Part shown: positions 47,281-55,776 of the stretch, in pieces
Position numbering within the stretch: position 1 is the first letter of the stretch
Layout of the letters: every line of letters begins with the position of its first letter
From: Exiguobacterium indicum HHS 31
GTDB lineage: Bacteria > Bacillota > Bacilli > Exiguobacteriales > Exiguobacteriaceae
Assembly (NCBI RefSeq): GCF_001939065.1
Contig: NZ_MPSZ01000007.1
Coordinates: 1 to 64,000 of the forward strand
Direction of reading: 5' to 3'
DNA: 64,000 bases
Program-made: the position numbers and the translations under genes
Notes under the pieces: generated by a model
The model's database searches: none
What the model was told of the DNA's origin: nothing
Seen by the model: only the letters and a program-made list of their open reading frames with translations

Positions 47281-47413
47281 TCTTCTCCCATCCAGACTAT
47301 ACTGTCGGCTCCTGAATTACACAGAATCAGCAAATAGCGCCCTATTCGCTCGCGGGCTTCAACTCATAATAGTTGTTTACCGCCGGTCGGGAATTTCACC
47401 CTGCCCTGAAGAT
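47281..47413 (-). ncRNA. FMN riboswitch (RFN element)
   Basis: On the minus strand the consensus blocks appear in order: TTCAGGGCAGGGTGAAATTC, CCGACCGGCGGT, AGCCCGCGAGC, GGAGCCGACAGTATAGTC and GGATGGGAGAAGA. It controls ribU by FMN-dependent termination. Together with the terminator it fills the 408-base gap between ribU and yutM. Confidence 0.97.
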
Positions 47414-47528
47414 GGAACGATTATTTTGTTGTACATACCATTTATACAACGAATTCAAGATAGTTTCAAGCAACTAGGTTTCGATTCGCTCAGAAGTTGC
47501 GTATACTAAAGAAAAGGAAGGTGATGAC

Positions 47529-47879
47529 ATGATCCATTTAACGGAGGCAGCAGCGCTACAAGTCCAAGACATGATGGCGCAGGCACCAGCAGATGAACGG
47601 AATCTTCGGATGCTCGTCCAAGGTGGTGGATGTAGTGGTCTGTCGTACGGAATGGGATTCGACCAACAGAAAGAAACGGATCTCGTTTTCGAACAGCACG
47701 GCGTGACCGTCATCGTGGACGAAAAAGATTACCCGGTCGTCAAAGGACTGGAAATCGATTATAAGCAGTCGATGCTCGGCGGCGGATTCACGATCACGAA
47801 TCCGAATGCCATCGCAACATGCGGTTGCGGGACATCGTTCCGGACGGCAACGAATGCCGGGACACCGGGTGGCTGTTAA
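47529..47879 (+). CDS. yutM: A-type Fe-S carrier / HesB-like protein YutM
   Basis: A 116-residue A-type carrier (SufA/ErpA/IscA family). The three Cys ligands are in GGGCSGLSYGMGF near residue 35 and the pair CGCGTSF near 99-101. It hands Fe-S clusters to client enzymes. A further Cys ends the protein (GTPGGC). GAAGGTGATGAC precedes the ATG and TATACT lies upstream at about 47500. Confidence 0.94.
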   Translation: MIHLTEAAALQVQDMMAQAPADERNLRMLVQGGGCSGLSYGMGFDQQKETDLVFEQHGVTVIVDEKDYPVVKGLEIDYKQSMLGGGFTITNPNAIATCGCGTSFRTATNAGTPGGC

Positions 47880-47886
47880 TGAATCC

Positions 47887-47914
47887 AATCGTGGACATCG
47901 TCCACGATTTTTTT
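47887..47914 (+). terminator. yutM terminator
   Basis: AATCGTGGA-CATCG-TCCACGATT, followed by TTTTT. Confidence 0.85.
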
Positions 47915-47996
47915 ATTGTCCGCATACAGGAGACCTGTTCCGTTGACTCGAAATATTAAGAGAGTGAATGCTACTACGAACAGGGAGGGCTTCAGG

Positions 47997-48863
47997 ATGA
48001 GAAAAGTATTGATCTTCGGGGGAACACGCTACTTCGGACGCCGGCTTGCGATTCGGTTAGCCGATTCGGGGGATGACGTGACAATCGTCACACGCGGCGA
48101 GCATACGCCACCGGTTGCGAAGGGCTTGACATTTTTCAAAGGGGACCGGACGTCAAGTAGTACGATGAAGGACTTAAGCCAACAGCACTGGGATGTTATC
48201 TATGACAATATCTGTTTCACACCGTATCAAGCAAAGCTCGCGATCGACGCGTTTGAAGGAAAAGTCGGGCGTTACGTGTTGACGTCGACGATGTCTGTCT
48301 ATGAAGGCGGTGGTGCGAATATCACCGAGCGTGCCTATAACCCGTTTCCCGGGAAATATGATCTCGAGAAGGAACATGGATATGGTGAAGGGAAACGCCA
48401 AGCGGAGAGTTATTTCTTCCAACGGGCGACGTTCCCAGTCGTTGCGGTCCGTTTCCCGGTCGTTCTCGGACCAGATGACTACACGGAGCGACTCGTCTTT
48501 CATATCAAGCGGGCGCTTGACGGGCGTCCGATTGTTGCCGAAAACACATACGCGAAGATGGGGTATATCTCAAGTTACGAAGCCGCTGCCTTTCTGGAGT
48601 GGTGTGGTCGCTCCGAACTGACGGGACCGATCAACGCTGCAAGTGACGGTGTCTTATCCATTCAAGACCTAGTGGATAAAATCGACCGCGTTGCGGGGAC
48701 GACAAGTCAACTCGTCGCAAAAGGAGAGGATGAATCGCCTCTTGCGCCAGAACGCGATTTCTATATGGATACGACAGCTGCGAAACAAGCCGGCTATCTG
48801 TTCCAACATGTCGATGACTGGCTCGATCGTTTGATTGAAGAGGAGGTGCGCAATCACCAATGA
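47997..48863 (+). CDS. NAD-dependent epimerase/dehydratase family protein
   Basis: A 288-residue extended SDR protein. The cofactor motif is LIFGGTRYFGRRLAIRL at the start, with TSTMSVYEGG near residue 98 in place of the usual catalytic Ser segment. The classical YxxxK is not evident; YGEGKRQAE near 128 could serve. This is the isoflavone-reductase-like/CSP41-like group; the substrate is unknown. The start at 47997 follows GGAGGGCTTCAGG. It opens a three-gene operon with two acetyltransferases, all joined by ATGA overlaps. Confidence 0.82.
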   Translation: MRKVLIFGGTRYFGRRLAIRLADSGDDVTIVTRGEHTPPVAKGLTFFKGDRTSSSTMKDLSQQHWDVIYDNICFTPYQAKLAIDAFEGKVGRYVLTSTMSVYEGGGANITERAYNPFPGKYDLEKEHGYGEGKRQAESYFFQRATFPVVAVRFPVVLGPDDYTERLVFHIKRALDGRPIVAENTYAKMGYISSYEAAAFLEWCGRSELTGPINAASDGVLSIQDLVDKIDRVAGTTSQLVAKGEDESPLAPERDFYMDTTAAKQAGYLFQHVDDWLDRLIEEEVRNHQ

Positions 48864-49363
48864 TGCAGTTGATGAAACCAACTCTTGCGTGGGAGACAGA
48901 GTATCGCGCCTTTTTAGAAGACTGGCGAGAGTCGGGCGAAACGATCGTGCCGGAAGCAGTCGGAGACACATATGAACCACTGGGCGCTTATTTTGCGGAA
49001 CTGAAGGAAATGGAGACAACAGTCAGACCGGGTCTTGTCACCCATTCGACGTACTGGATGGTCGACGGGCAACGAATCGTCGGTGCGCTGAACTTCCGGC
49101 ATGACTTGACGGAGAACTTGAAGTTGTACGGTGGACACATCGGATACGGCATCCGACCATCCGAGCGTCAGAAAGGATATGCGACGACTGGGCTCCGTTT
49201 AGCGCTAGAAGAAGCACGGCAACGTGGACTCGATCAAGTGCTGTTGACGTGTGGCGTTGATAATCTAGCATCTCGCCGTGTCATCTTAGCGAACGGCGGA
49301 CGAGAAATTGAGCCGACTGTTCGTAATGGACGCGAGACACGTCGCTTCATCATCCCGTTATGA
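48860..49363 (+). CDS. GNAT-family N-acetyltransferase
   Basis: A 167-residue acetyltransferase. The acetyl-CoA site is IRPSERQKGYATTGLRLAL near residue 97, followed by LTCGVDNLASRRVILANGG, which is typical of this GNAT subgroup. The substrate is unknown. Two ATG codons stand in tandem; the first overlaps the previous stop. GAGGAGGTG lies a few bases upstream. Confidence 0.86.
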   Translation: MMQLMKPTLAWETEYRAFLEDWRESGETIVPEAVGDTYEPLGAYFAELKEMETTVRPGLVTHSTYWMVDGQRIVGALNFRHDLTENLKLYGGHIGYGIRPSERQKGYATTGLRLALEEARQRGLDQVLLTCGVDNLASRRVILANGGREIEPTVRNGRETRRFIIPL

Positions 49364-49851
49364 GAATCCGTGAAGCACGTCTAGAAGATGCGTCAGCTAT
49401 CGCCCGCGTTCATATTGATGCCTGGCGCGAGACGTATCAAGGTATCATTCCAGATCTGTATTTAGCACAGTTGTCGCATGTGAAACGGACGCAACAATGG
49501 GAACAGACATTAGTCAATCAGCGCGTGTATGTTGCCGTGTCAGGAGAAGAAGTCGTTGGCTTTGCGCAAGGTGGAGCGAATCGAAGTGATGCGCGTGAAG
49601 GGGAACTCTACGCGATTTATGTCTTGCAAGCGTCACAAGGACAAGGACTCGGAAAAGCGTTGTTTCAACGCATCGCTGAGGACTTAGCGGAATATGAGAC
49701 GATGCAGGTTTCTGTCTTGCGAGATAATCCAGCGTGCCAGTTTTACGAGCGATTCGGTGGTCAGGTCTTCGAAGAATCGATGATTGAGCGAGGTGGGGTG
49801 GAACTCGTGCAACGGGTTTACCGGATACCTGTTAAAAGATCATCCGTATGA
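49360..49851 (+). CDS. GNAT-family N-acetyltransferase
   Basis: A 163-residue acetyltransferase. HIDAWRETYQGIIPDLYL near residue 16 is typical of the YuaI/PhiNN-like group, and the acetyl-CoA loop is QASQGQGLGKALFQRI near 85. The substrate is unknown. It is different in subgroup from the preceding GNAT, so the pair is not a recent duplication. It is the third gene of the operon, ending just before repeat copy 2. Confidence 0.87.
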   Translation: MRIREARLEDASAIARVHIDAWRETYQGIIPDLYLAQLSHVKRTQQWEQTLVNQRVYVAVSGEEVVGFAQGGANRSDAREGELYAIYVLQASQGQGLGKALFQRIAEDLAEYETMQVSVLRDNPACQFYERFGGQVFEESMIERGGVELVQRVYRIPVKRSSV

Positions 49852-49867
49852 AATCGGACGTTTTCAA

Positions 49868-49992
49868 CATCTTCGCTTTCCTTAGGCGGGATGTAAGCCG
49901 CGCCAGTTCCCATTCCATGTGATCTGTCGGGTCTTCCCTATCCCTGACTGAAGCACGCATCGTGCTTTCTTTTCCTGTGGGAGTCGAAGATG
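49868..49992 (-). repeat. Cloverleaf-forming intergenic repeat, copy 2
   Basis: A 125-base element, the same length and orientation as copy 1 at 15053-15177. The outer stem is ten pairs here (AACATCTTCG 49866-49875 with CGAAGATGTT 49985-49994). The inner hairpin is GAAGCACG-CAT-CGTGCTTT, a changed but still paired version. The second hairpin is weaker. Like copy 1, it lies just downstream of a plus-strand gene. Confidence 0.8.
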
Positions 49993-50022
49993 TTTGGTCA
50001 CGTCCTCGATGTGATTCCATGA

Positions 50023-50071
50023 AAATAAGAGGTCGGACTCCGGTATGTCATCCGGAATTCGACCTCTTATT
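50023..50071. terminator. Bidirectional terminator, acetyltransferase operon and yumC
   Basis: A stem of about 20 pairs: AAATAAGAGGTCG..CTCCGG with CCGGAATTCGACCTCTTATTT. Confidence 0.87.
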
Positions 50072-50093
50072 TGTTTACAGCCATTCAGTTATC

Positions 50094-51092
50094 TCAAGAA
50101 TGATTTGTTACTTTTTCGAACAGACTCGTCGAGTGTTGCGGGTGACGAGCAGATGGATCAACGAGAAGTTTCGCTTGGTTAACGGCGATCGGTGCTTCAC
50201 CGAAGCCCGTTGCGATCAGTTTGACGCGTCCTTCGTAAGTCGCGATATCACCACAAGCGAAGACGCCCGGAATCGCAGTCTCCATCTTCGAATTGACACG
50301 AATCGAATTGCGTTCGAATTCGACTTCCCATTCTTTGAGCGGTCCGAGTGACGAGACGAAGCCGAAGTTACAGACGACATCGTCCGCAGCGACGACGACG
50401 ACTTCACCACTTTCAGCATGTTTGAACGTCAGCGTCTCGATGTGCGTCTCACCTGTAACCGATTCAAGTGTATACGGCGTCATGACGTTGACGGACGAAT
50501 CGTGTAACAGTTCGACCGAATGTTCATGGGCACGGAACTTGTCACGACGGTGGACGAGCGTGACGGATTTTGCGATCGGCTCAAGCATCAATGACCAGTC
50601 AACTGCTGAGTCACCGCCACCCAGTAAGACGACTTGGCGATCCTTGAAACGTTCCATGTCGTTGACGAAATAGTGTAAGTTTGTTTCTTCGAAGCGTTCT
50701 GCATCCGCTACTCCGAGTGGACGCGCAGCGAACGAGCCGTTTCCTGCCGTCAAGATGACGGTCTTTGTATAATGCTCGCCTTTATTCGTGACGAGGCGGA
50801 TGATTCCGTCATCCATCCGTTCGTAAGCGATGACGGTCTCACCGAGCACGTATGTCGGATCGAATTCATTTGCTTGTTCAAGCAACCGATCGACCAGTTC
50901 CTGTGCTTTTACTTTCGGAAAACCGGCAATATCGTATATATATTTTTCAGGATAAAGCGTAGCGAGTTGACCACCTAATTGAGGTAGACTCTCGATGACC
51001 TTCGTCTTCATCTGGCGCATTCCTGAATAAAACGCGGTGAACAGTCCGACCGGACCGCCGCCGATGATCGTGACATCATATGGTTGGTGCAT
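50094..51092 (-). CDS. yumC: Ferredoxin--NADP reductase type 2 (YumC)
   Basis: A 332-residue thioredoxin-reductase-like flavoprotein lacking the CxxC. The FAD motif is [20 protein letters not shown] at the start, the NADPH motif is [17 protein letters not shown] near 155, and the late FAD motif is [13 protein letters not shown]. It passes electrons from NADPH to ferredoxin or flavodoxin. CTAGGAGGGAATC precedes the ATG. It is divergent from yumB. Confidence 0.95.
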   Translation of the reverse strand: MHQPYDVTIIGGGPVGLFTAFYSGMRQMKTKVIESLPQLGGQLATLYPEKYIYDIAGFPKVKAQELVDRLLEQANEFDPTYVLGETVIAYERMDDGIIRLVTNKGEHYTKTVILTAGNGSFAARPLGVADAERFEETNLHYFVNDMERFKDRQVVLLGGGDSAVDWSLMLEPIAKSVTLVHRRDKFRAHEHSVELLHDSSVNVMTPYTLESVTGETHIETLTFKHAESGEVVVVAADDVVCNFGFVSSLGPLKEWEVEFERNSIRVNSKMETAIPGVFACGDIATYEGRVKLIATGFGEAPIAVNQAKLLVDPSARHPQHSTSLFEKVTNHS

Positions 51093-51335
51093 CTGATTCC
51101 CTCCTAGCGTTGGATAGGTCCATTATATAGGAAGTAGGGGGTGAAGGTGCAAGTACGGAACATCTCACATTTTTTTAAGGGAAATTACATTTTTCTTTTG
51201 CAATCATTCCTGAAAAGTGTTTCAATAGGCTTATAGACATGTGAACATTATTTGAACAAAATTTTTGAGCATTCGTCTGTAATTGAATGTGAAGAAAATC
51301 ACAACAAAACTACGATTCGTAAGGAGTATCAGAAC

Positions 51336-52547
51336 ATGAACACACCTAACATTGTTATTCTTGGAGCGGGCTACGGTGGATTGATCACAGCAGTCAACCT
51401 TCAAAAGAAACTCGGCGTCGATCAAGCGAACATCACGTTGATTAACAAACACGACTATCATTACCAAACAACTTGGTTGCATGAACCAGCTGCAGGTACG
51501 ATGTCTGCGGAGCAAGCGCGCATCTACATCAATGATGTCATCAACCCGTCACGCGTCAAACTTGTCAAAGGTATCGTTGAGAAAGTCGACACGGCTGCTA
51601 AAACGGTTCTCTTACAAGATGGCGGAACAGTTCCTTACGATTACGTCGTCGTTGCTCTCGGTGGCGTTCCTGAAACATTCGGTATCAAAGGATTGAAGGA
51701 ACACGCGCTGACAATCAGCTCGTTGAACAGCGTCCGTAAAATCAAGGAACATATCGATTACTCATTCGCACAGTACAAAACAACAGGATCACAAGATCGT
51801 TCACTCTTGACGATCGTTGTTGGTGGTGCTGGATTCACAGGAATCGAGTTCATGGGTGAGCTCGTCAACCGTATTCCAGAACTGTGCAAACAATATGACA
51901 TCCCACGCGAACTCGTTCGTGTCGTCAACATCGAGGCAGCGCCAACAGTCCTTCCAGGATTCGATGCTGATCTCGTCAACTACGCACACAAATGGCTTGA
52001 GCGCCAAGGCGTCGAGTTCAAACTCGGTAACGGCATCAAGGAATGTGGACCAGGAAGCGTCACGTTCGGTCCGCTTCAAGGTGACACGACTGAGACGATC
52101 GAAGCAAGCACGATCATCTGGACAGGTGGCGTCAGCGGTAACCCAGTCGTTGCAGCATCTGGTTTCGAAGCGATGCGTAACCGTGTCGTCGTCGAAGAAG
52201 ATCTCCGTGTTCCAGGACACGACAACGTCTTCATGATCGGTGACTGTTCAGCAGTCATGGATCCAAGTTCGAACCGTCCGTACCCACCGACTGCACAAAT
52301 CGCGACACAACAAGCACACAAAGTCGCTGAGAACATCGCAGCACTCATCGCGGGTCGTCAAACATCGACGTTCACGTACGAAAACAAAGGAACGGTCGCT
52401 TCGCTTGGTCACAAAGACGGCATCGGCATGGTCTTTGGTAAGAAGATTTACGGCCGTAACGCATCGTTCATGAAAAAAGTCATCGACAACAAACACTTCT
52501 TCGAACTGAAAAAGCTTGGTCTTGCGATCAAAAAAGGGAAGTTCTAA
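51336..52547 (+). CDS. yumB: Type II NADH dehydrogenase (YumB)
   Basis: A 403-residue NDH-2 that oxidises NADH and reduces menaquinone without pumping protons. The FAD motif is IVILGAGYGGLITAVNLQ, the NADH motif is IVVGGAGFTGIEFMGELV near 165, and NVFMIGDCSAVMDPSS is near 295. Bacillus subtilis yumB/yjlD-like enzymes have this length. The ATG at 51336 follows AAGGAGTATC; the frame open from 51252 precedes it. Confidence 0.93.
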   Translation: MNTPNIVILGAGYGGLITAVNLQKKLGVDQANITLINKHDYHYQTTWLHEPAAGTMSAEQARIYINDVINPSRVKLVKGIVEKVDTAAKTVLLQDGGTVPYDYVVVALGGVPETFGIKGLKEHALTISSLNSVRKIKEHIDYSFAQYKTTGSQDRSLLTIVVGGAGFTGIEFMGELVNRIPELCKQYDIPRELVRVVNIEAAPTVLPGFDADLVNYAHKWLERQGVEFKLGNGIKECGPGSVTFGPLQGDTTETIEASTIIWTGGVSGNPVVAASGFEAMRNRVVVEEDLRVPGHDNVFMIGDCSAVMDPSSNRPYPPTAQIATQQAHKVAENIAALIAGRQTSTFTYENKGTVASLGHKDGIGMVFGKKIYGRNASFMKKVIDNKHFFELKKLGLAIKKGKF

Positions 52548-52558
52548 GTTCACGTTTT

Positions 52559-52592
52559 AGGCAAATGTACACTCGTGCATTTGCCTTTTTTG
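52559..52592 (+). terminator. yumB terminator
   Basis: GGCAAATG...CATTTGCC, followed by TTTTTT. Confidence 0.87.
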
Positions 52593-52628
52593 TCGGTTAT
52601 ACTAGAAGAGATTCAAAGGGGGAACAAT

Positions 52629-52946
52629 ATGCATATCATTCAAGCCGTGATCGGGAGTGTGCTTTATCTCGTCATGTTCTTTAGTATCGGATTCATCTTA
52701 AACATGTTGTTGCGGAGTACATGGGTGATGCTCGTACTCTATCCGGTCATCATCATCATGATGATCGACAACCAATCGACGCTCGAATACTTCACGAATG
52801 CTCGTGAAGCAATTCCGAATCTCGGGGACCGGATTGCTGGTCTACAGACAGCGGATATCACGATGTTCGCGGCTGGTCTTGCCGGAATCATCATCGCTGG
52901 TCTATCGATTCGCTTCTTGCGTAAGAGCGGTTACCAAATGTTTTAA
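52629..52946 (+). CDS. yuiB: YuiB-family membrane protein
   Basis: A 105-residue protein with three hydrophobic segments: residues about 4-25, 30-45 and 78-97. It corresponds in place and length to Bacillus YuiB, a putative membrane protein next to yumB. Function is unknown. The ATG at 52629 follows AAAGGGGGAAC; the frame open from 52575 overlaps the yumB terminator. Confidence 0.82.
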   Translation: MHIIQAVIGSVLYLVMFFSIGFILNMLLRSTWVMLVLYPVIIIMMIDNQSTLEYFTNAREAIPNLGDRIAGLQTADITMFAAGLAGIIIAGLSIRFLRKSGYQMF

Positions 52947-52974
52947 AGTCTACTTGAGTAAGTAGGCTTTTTTC
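52947..52974 (+). terminator. yuiB terminator
   Basis: AGTCTACTT-GAGT-AAGTAGGCT with one G-T pair, followed by TTTTTT. Confidence 0.85.
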
Positions 52975-53047
52975 GTGTCTGAAAAACCGTTATAATAAAA
53001 ACAATGTCTTTAAATAAATGTGTAAGAGCAGATTGGGTTGAGAGCGA

Positions 53048-53905
53048 ATGGATAAACAAATGTACCACGTTATCAAGGTATTGAATAATAATGTCGTCAT
53101 TTGTTCGACTGGTGCGAATCAGGAAGTCATTATCCTCGCGAAAGGGATTGGCTTCGGTCGGAAGCCAGGCGATCAACTGACAGATCTCGACAAGTTGGAA
53201 AAAGTCTACACGTTGAAGGATAAAGAAGAACAGGATCAATATAAGGCGCTCGTCGGTCATCTCGATGAAAATTTCATCGCGTTGATGAACGAGATCGTCT
53301 CGATGATCGAGACACGCTTCGGAAAAAAGGTCGACGAACATATCCATATCGGATTGACGGATCATTTGACGTTTACGTTCAAGCGACTCGAACAAGGAAT
53401 GGAAGTCACGAATCCGTTTCTTGCTGAAACGGAAGCCTTGTATCCGGAAGAGTACGCCCTTGCAGAAGAAATCGTCGAGTTCATCAGTGCTGAGATGAAT
53501 TTTTACCTACCTCCAGCGGAGACAGGATTCATCGCACTTCATATTCATTCGGCGACGAACTTCAAAGACGTACTTGAAGTCAACCGCCATCATCAGCTCG
53601 TCGGTTTAATTGCTAGTCATATCGAACAGCGACTGGAGATTAAAATCGATCGAAAATCGCTTGATTACAAGCGTCTGATTCGGCACCTTCGTTCAGCGAT
53701 TGAAAGGGTTTCCAATGGGGAGTATCTAGAGGCTCCAGAAAAAGTAGAAAAGCTATTGCGTGAAGAATATCCGCTATGCTATGATACTGCTTGGGAGCTG
53801 ATGTCCATCATGGAACGTCAGTTGAAGAAAGCGGTACCGCGCGGTGAGGCGACGTATCTTACGATGCATCTGCAACGCTTAGTGCAGTACGATTCAGGTA
53901 AATGA
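53048..53905 (+). CDS. glcT: PTS-controlled transcription antiterminator GlcT
   Basis: A 285-residue BglG-family antiterminator. The RNA-binding domain covers residues 1-60 (VIKVLNNNVVICSTG, LAKGIGFGRKPGD), then PRD1 (about 70-170, with HIGLTDHLTF and HIHSATNF) and PRD2 (about 175-280, with RHLRSAIERVSNGEY and TMHLQRLV). Phosphorylation of His residues in the PRDs by the glucose permease switches activity. The RAT element and terminator before ptsG lie immediately downstream, so the target is plain. Confidence 0.93.
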   Translation: MDKQMYHVIKVLNNNVVICSTGANQEVIILAKGIGFGRKPGDQLTDLDKLEKVYTLKDKEEQDQYKALVGHLDENFIALMNEIVSMIETRFGKKVDEHIHIGLTDHLTFTFKRLEQGMEVTNPFLAETEALYPEEYALAEEIVEFISAEMNFYLPPAETGFIALHIHSATNFKDVLEVNRHHQLVGLIASHIEQRLEIKIDRKSLDYKRLIRHLRSAIERVSNGEYLEAPEKVEKLLREEYPLCYDTAWELMSIMERQLKKAVPRGEATYLTMHLQRLVQYDSGK

Positions 53906-53916
53906 CCGCACGGACT

Positions 53917-53945
53917 ACGTGTTACTGATACGATCAGGCATGAGT
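53917..53945 (+). promoter_or_regulatory. ptsG ribonucleic antiterminator (RAT)
   Basis: CGTGTTACTG-ATACG-ATCAGGCATGAG forms the short bulged hairpin typical of the GlcT target before ptsG. Its 3' arm ATCAGGCATGAG is also the 5' arm of the terminator, so the two folds exclude each other. Confidence 0.85.
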
Positions 53946-54028
53946 GGGATGTCGGGCAAGAAGCTTTATTTCCGTTATGCAACGGGATAAGTCTATTGTC
54001 TACAATCCGCTCGTGCCTGATTTTTTTC
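53933..54028 (+). terminator. GlcT-controlled terminator before ptsG
   Basis: ATCAGGCA-T-GAG (53933-53944) pairs with CTC-G-TGCCTGAT (54010-54021) around an extended apical region with its own hairpin (CCGT-TATGCA-ACGG), followed by seven T. Confidence 0.8.
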
Positions 54029-54035
54029 TGTAAAA

Positions 54036-54060
54036 AAACGGTCAGATGTCTGACTTTTTT
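54036..54060 (+). terminator. Second hairpin plus T run before ptsG
   Basis: GTCAGA-TG-TCTGAC preceded by A residues and followed by TTTTTT, just after the GlcT-dependent terminator. It would also have to be read through for ptsG expression from the upstream promoter. Confidence 0.75.
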
Positions 54061-54122
54061 CGTCTCAATTATTGGCATTATTCATCATACTTCGCTCTTA
54101 ACAGGAAAAGGAGGAAACACAC

Positions 54123-55646
54123 ATGTTCAAACAGATTTTTGCTGTTCTTCAACGTGTCGGTAAAGCGTTGATGCTTCCTGTAGCGATTTTGCCAGCTGCC
54201 GGTATCCTACTCGGATTCGGTAATGCGATGCAAAATCCGAACTTGACGTCAAAACTCGAGTTCTTGAAAAATGATGCAATCATCAAGGTTGCAAAATTGA
54301 TGGAAGCAGCCGGGGATATCATCTTCGGTAACTTAGCACTCTTATTCGCGGTCGGTGTCGCGATTGGTCTTGCAGGGGACGGCGCAGCCGGACTTGCGGC
54401 AATCGTCGGATTCTTGATCATGAACAAAACAATGAGCGTTTGGCTCGGCGTTACACCAGAAATGGTTGCTAACGGTCAAGGGTATGCAAACGTACTCGGT
54501 ATCCCAACACTTCAAACTGGGGTATTCGGTGGTATCATCATCGGTCTGATTGCAGCTTGGGCGTATGGGAAGTACCATAATCTCGAATTGCCGCAGTTCC
54601 TCGGATTCTTTGCTGGTAAACGTTTCGTTCCAATCGTCACTGCTGTCGTTTCATTGTTCGCAGGTCTTGTACTTGTATTCGTTTGGCCGTTCGCACAGGA
54701 CGGATTGAACACATTCTCCCACTTCATGATGGAGAAAAACCCAACACTCGCAGCATTCGTCTTCGGTCTCATCGAGCGTTCGTTGATTCCATTCGGTCTT
54801 CACCACATCTTCTATGCACCATTCTGGTTCGAATTCGGTTCGTACACGAATGCAGCAGGTGATGTCGTTCGTGGTGACCAAGCGATCTTCTTCGCTCAAT
54901 TGAAAGATAACGTTGAATTGACTGCTGGTACGTTCATGACTGGTAAATTCCCGTTCATGATGTTCGGTCTTCCAGCAGCAGCTCTTGCTATGTACCACGA
55001 AGCTCGTCCTGAGCGCCGTGCAGTCGTTGGTGGTCTTCTTGGATCAGCAGCACTTACAGCATTCTTGACAGGTATCACAGAGCCAATCGAATTCGCATTC
55101 TTGTTCGTTGCTCCAATCTTGTTCGCAGTTCACGCAGTCTTCGCAGGTCTCTCGTTCATGACGATGCAATTGTTGAACGTTAAGATCGGTATGACATTCT
55201 CTGGTGGTTTGATTGACTTCCTTCTCTTCGGTGTTCTTCCAGGACGCACGCAGTGGTGGCTCGTCATCGTCGTCGGTCTTGCACTCTCTGTCATCTACTA
55301 TGTTGGATTCCGTTTCGCAATCCGCAAGTTCAACCTGAAAACTCCAGGTCGTGAAGATGCAGCGCAAGAGACTTCATCTGCTCAAGGTTCTGAACTCGCT
55401 GAAGGTATCCTTGATGCACTCGGTTCAGAGTCGAACATCAAACACTTGGATGCATGTATCACACGTCTTCGTGTCGAAGTTCTCGACAAATCAAAAGTCA
55501 ACAAAGATGAGTTGAAAAAATTAGGTGCTGCTGGTGTCCTTGAAGTTGGTAACAACGTTCAAGCGATCTACGGACCGAAATCAGACAACATCAAGTCTGA
55601 AATTCAAGCCGTCATCGCATCACGTAAACAAGAAAAAACAGTCTAA
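54123..55646 (+). CDS. ptsG: Glucose-type PTS permease EIICB
   Basis: A 507-residue membrane permease. The EIIC domain (residues 1 to about 400, eight to ten helices) includes [15 protein letters not shown] and [15 protein letters not shown]; the EIIB domain ends the protein with the phospho-Cys motif [12 protein letters not shown] near 438. There is no EIIA domain, so it needs a partner, possibly the EIIA of the next gene. Its expression depends on GlcT through the leader. Substrate glucose is inferred from GlcT and family. Confidence 0.9.
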   Translation: MFKQIFAVLQRVGKALMLPVAILPAAGILLGFGNAMQNPNLTSKLEFLKNDAIIKVAKLMEAAGDIIFGNLALLFAVGVAIGLAGDGAAGLAAIVGFLIMNKTMSVWLGVTPEMVANGQGYANVLGIPTLQTGVFGGIIIGLIAAWAYGKYHNLELPQFLGFFAGKRFVPIVTAVVSLFAGLVLVFVWPFAQDGLNTFSHFMMEKNPTLAAFVFGLIERSLIPFGLHHIFYAPFWFEFGSYTNAAGDVVRGDQAIFFAQLKDNVELTAGTFMTGKFPFMMFGLPAAALAMYHEARPERRAVVGGLLGSAALTAFLTGITEPIEFAFLFVAPILFAVHAVFAGLSFMTMQLLNVKIGMTFSGGLIDFLLFGVLPGRTQWWLVIVVGLALSVIYYVGFRFAIRKFNLKTPGREDAAQETSSAQGSELAEGILDALGSESNIKHLDACITRLRVEVLDKSKVNKDELKKLGAAGVLEVGNNVQAIYGPKSDNIKSEIQAVIASRKQEKTV

Positions 55647-55655
55647 TGTTTTAAG

Positions 55656-55691
55656 AAATGAGTCCTTCTGCGGAAGGGCTCATTTTTTTTT
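55656..55691 (+). terminator. ptsG terminator
   Basis: AAATGAG-T-CCTTC pairs with GAAGG-G-CTCATTT, followed by a T run. Confidence 0.85.
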
Positions 55692-55776
55692 GGAAAAATC
55701 TTTTAGAATCGTTTTGCGCTAGAATATTTTAGGGTATGAATTAAGTAGTTTGTTTAAAAAAGGAGGGAATATACGC

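Noticed and set aside
47121-47333. 71-residue N-terminal extension of RibU
   Set aside because: It overlaps the FMN riboswitch terminator and aptamer end, and the RibU membrane core begins at 47120.
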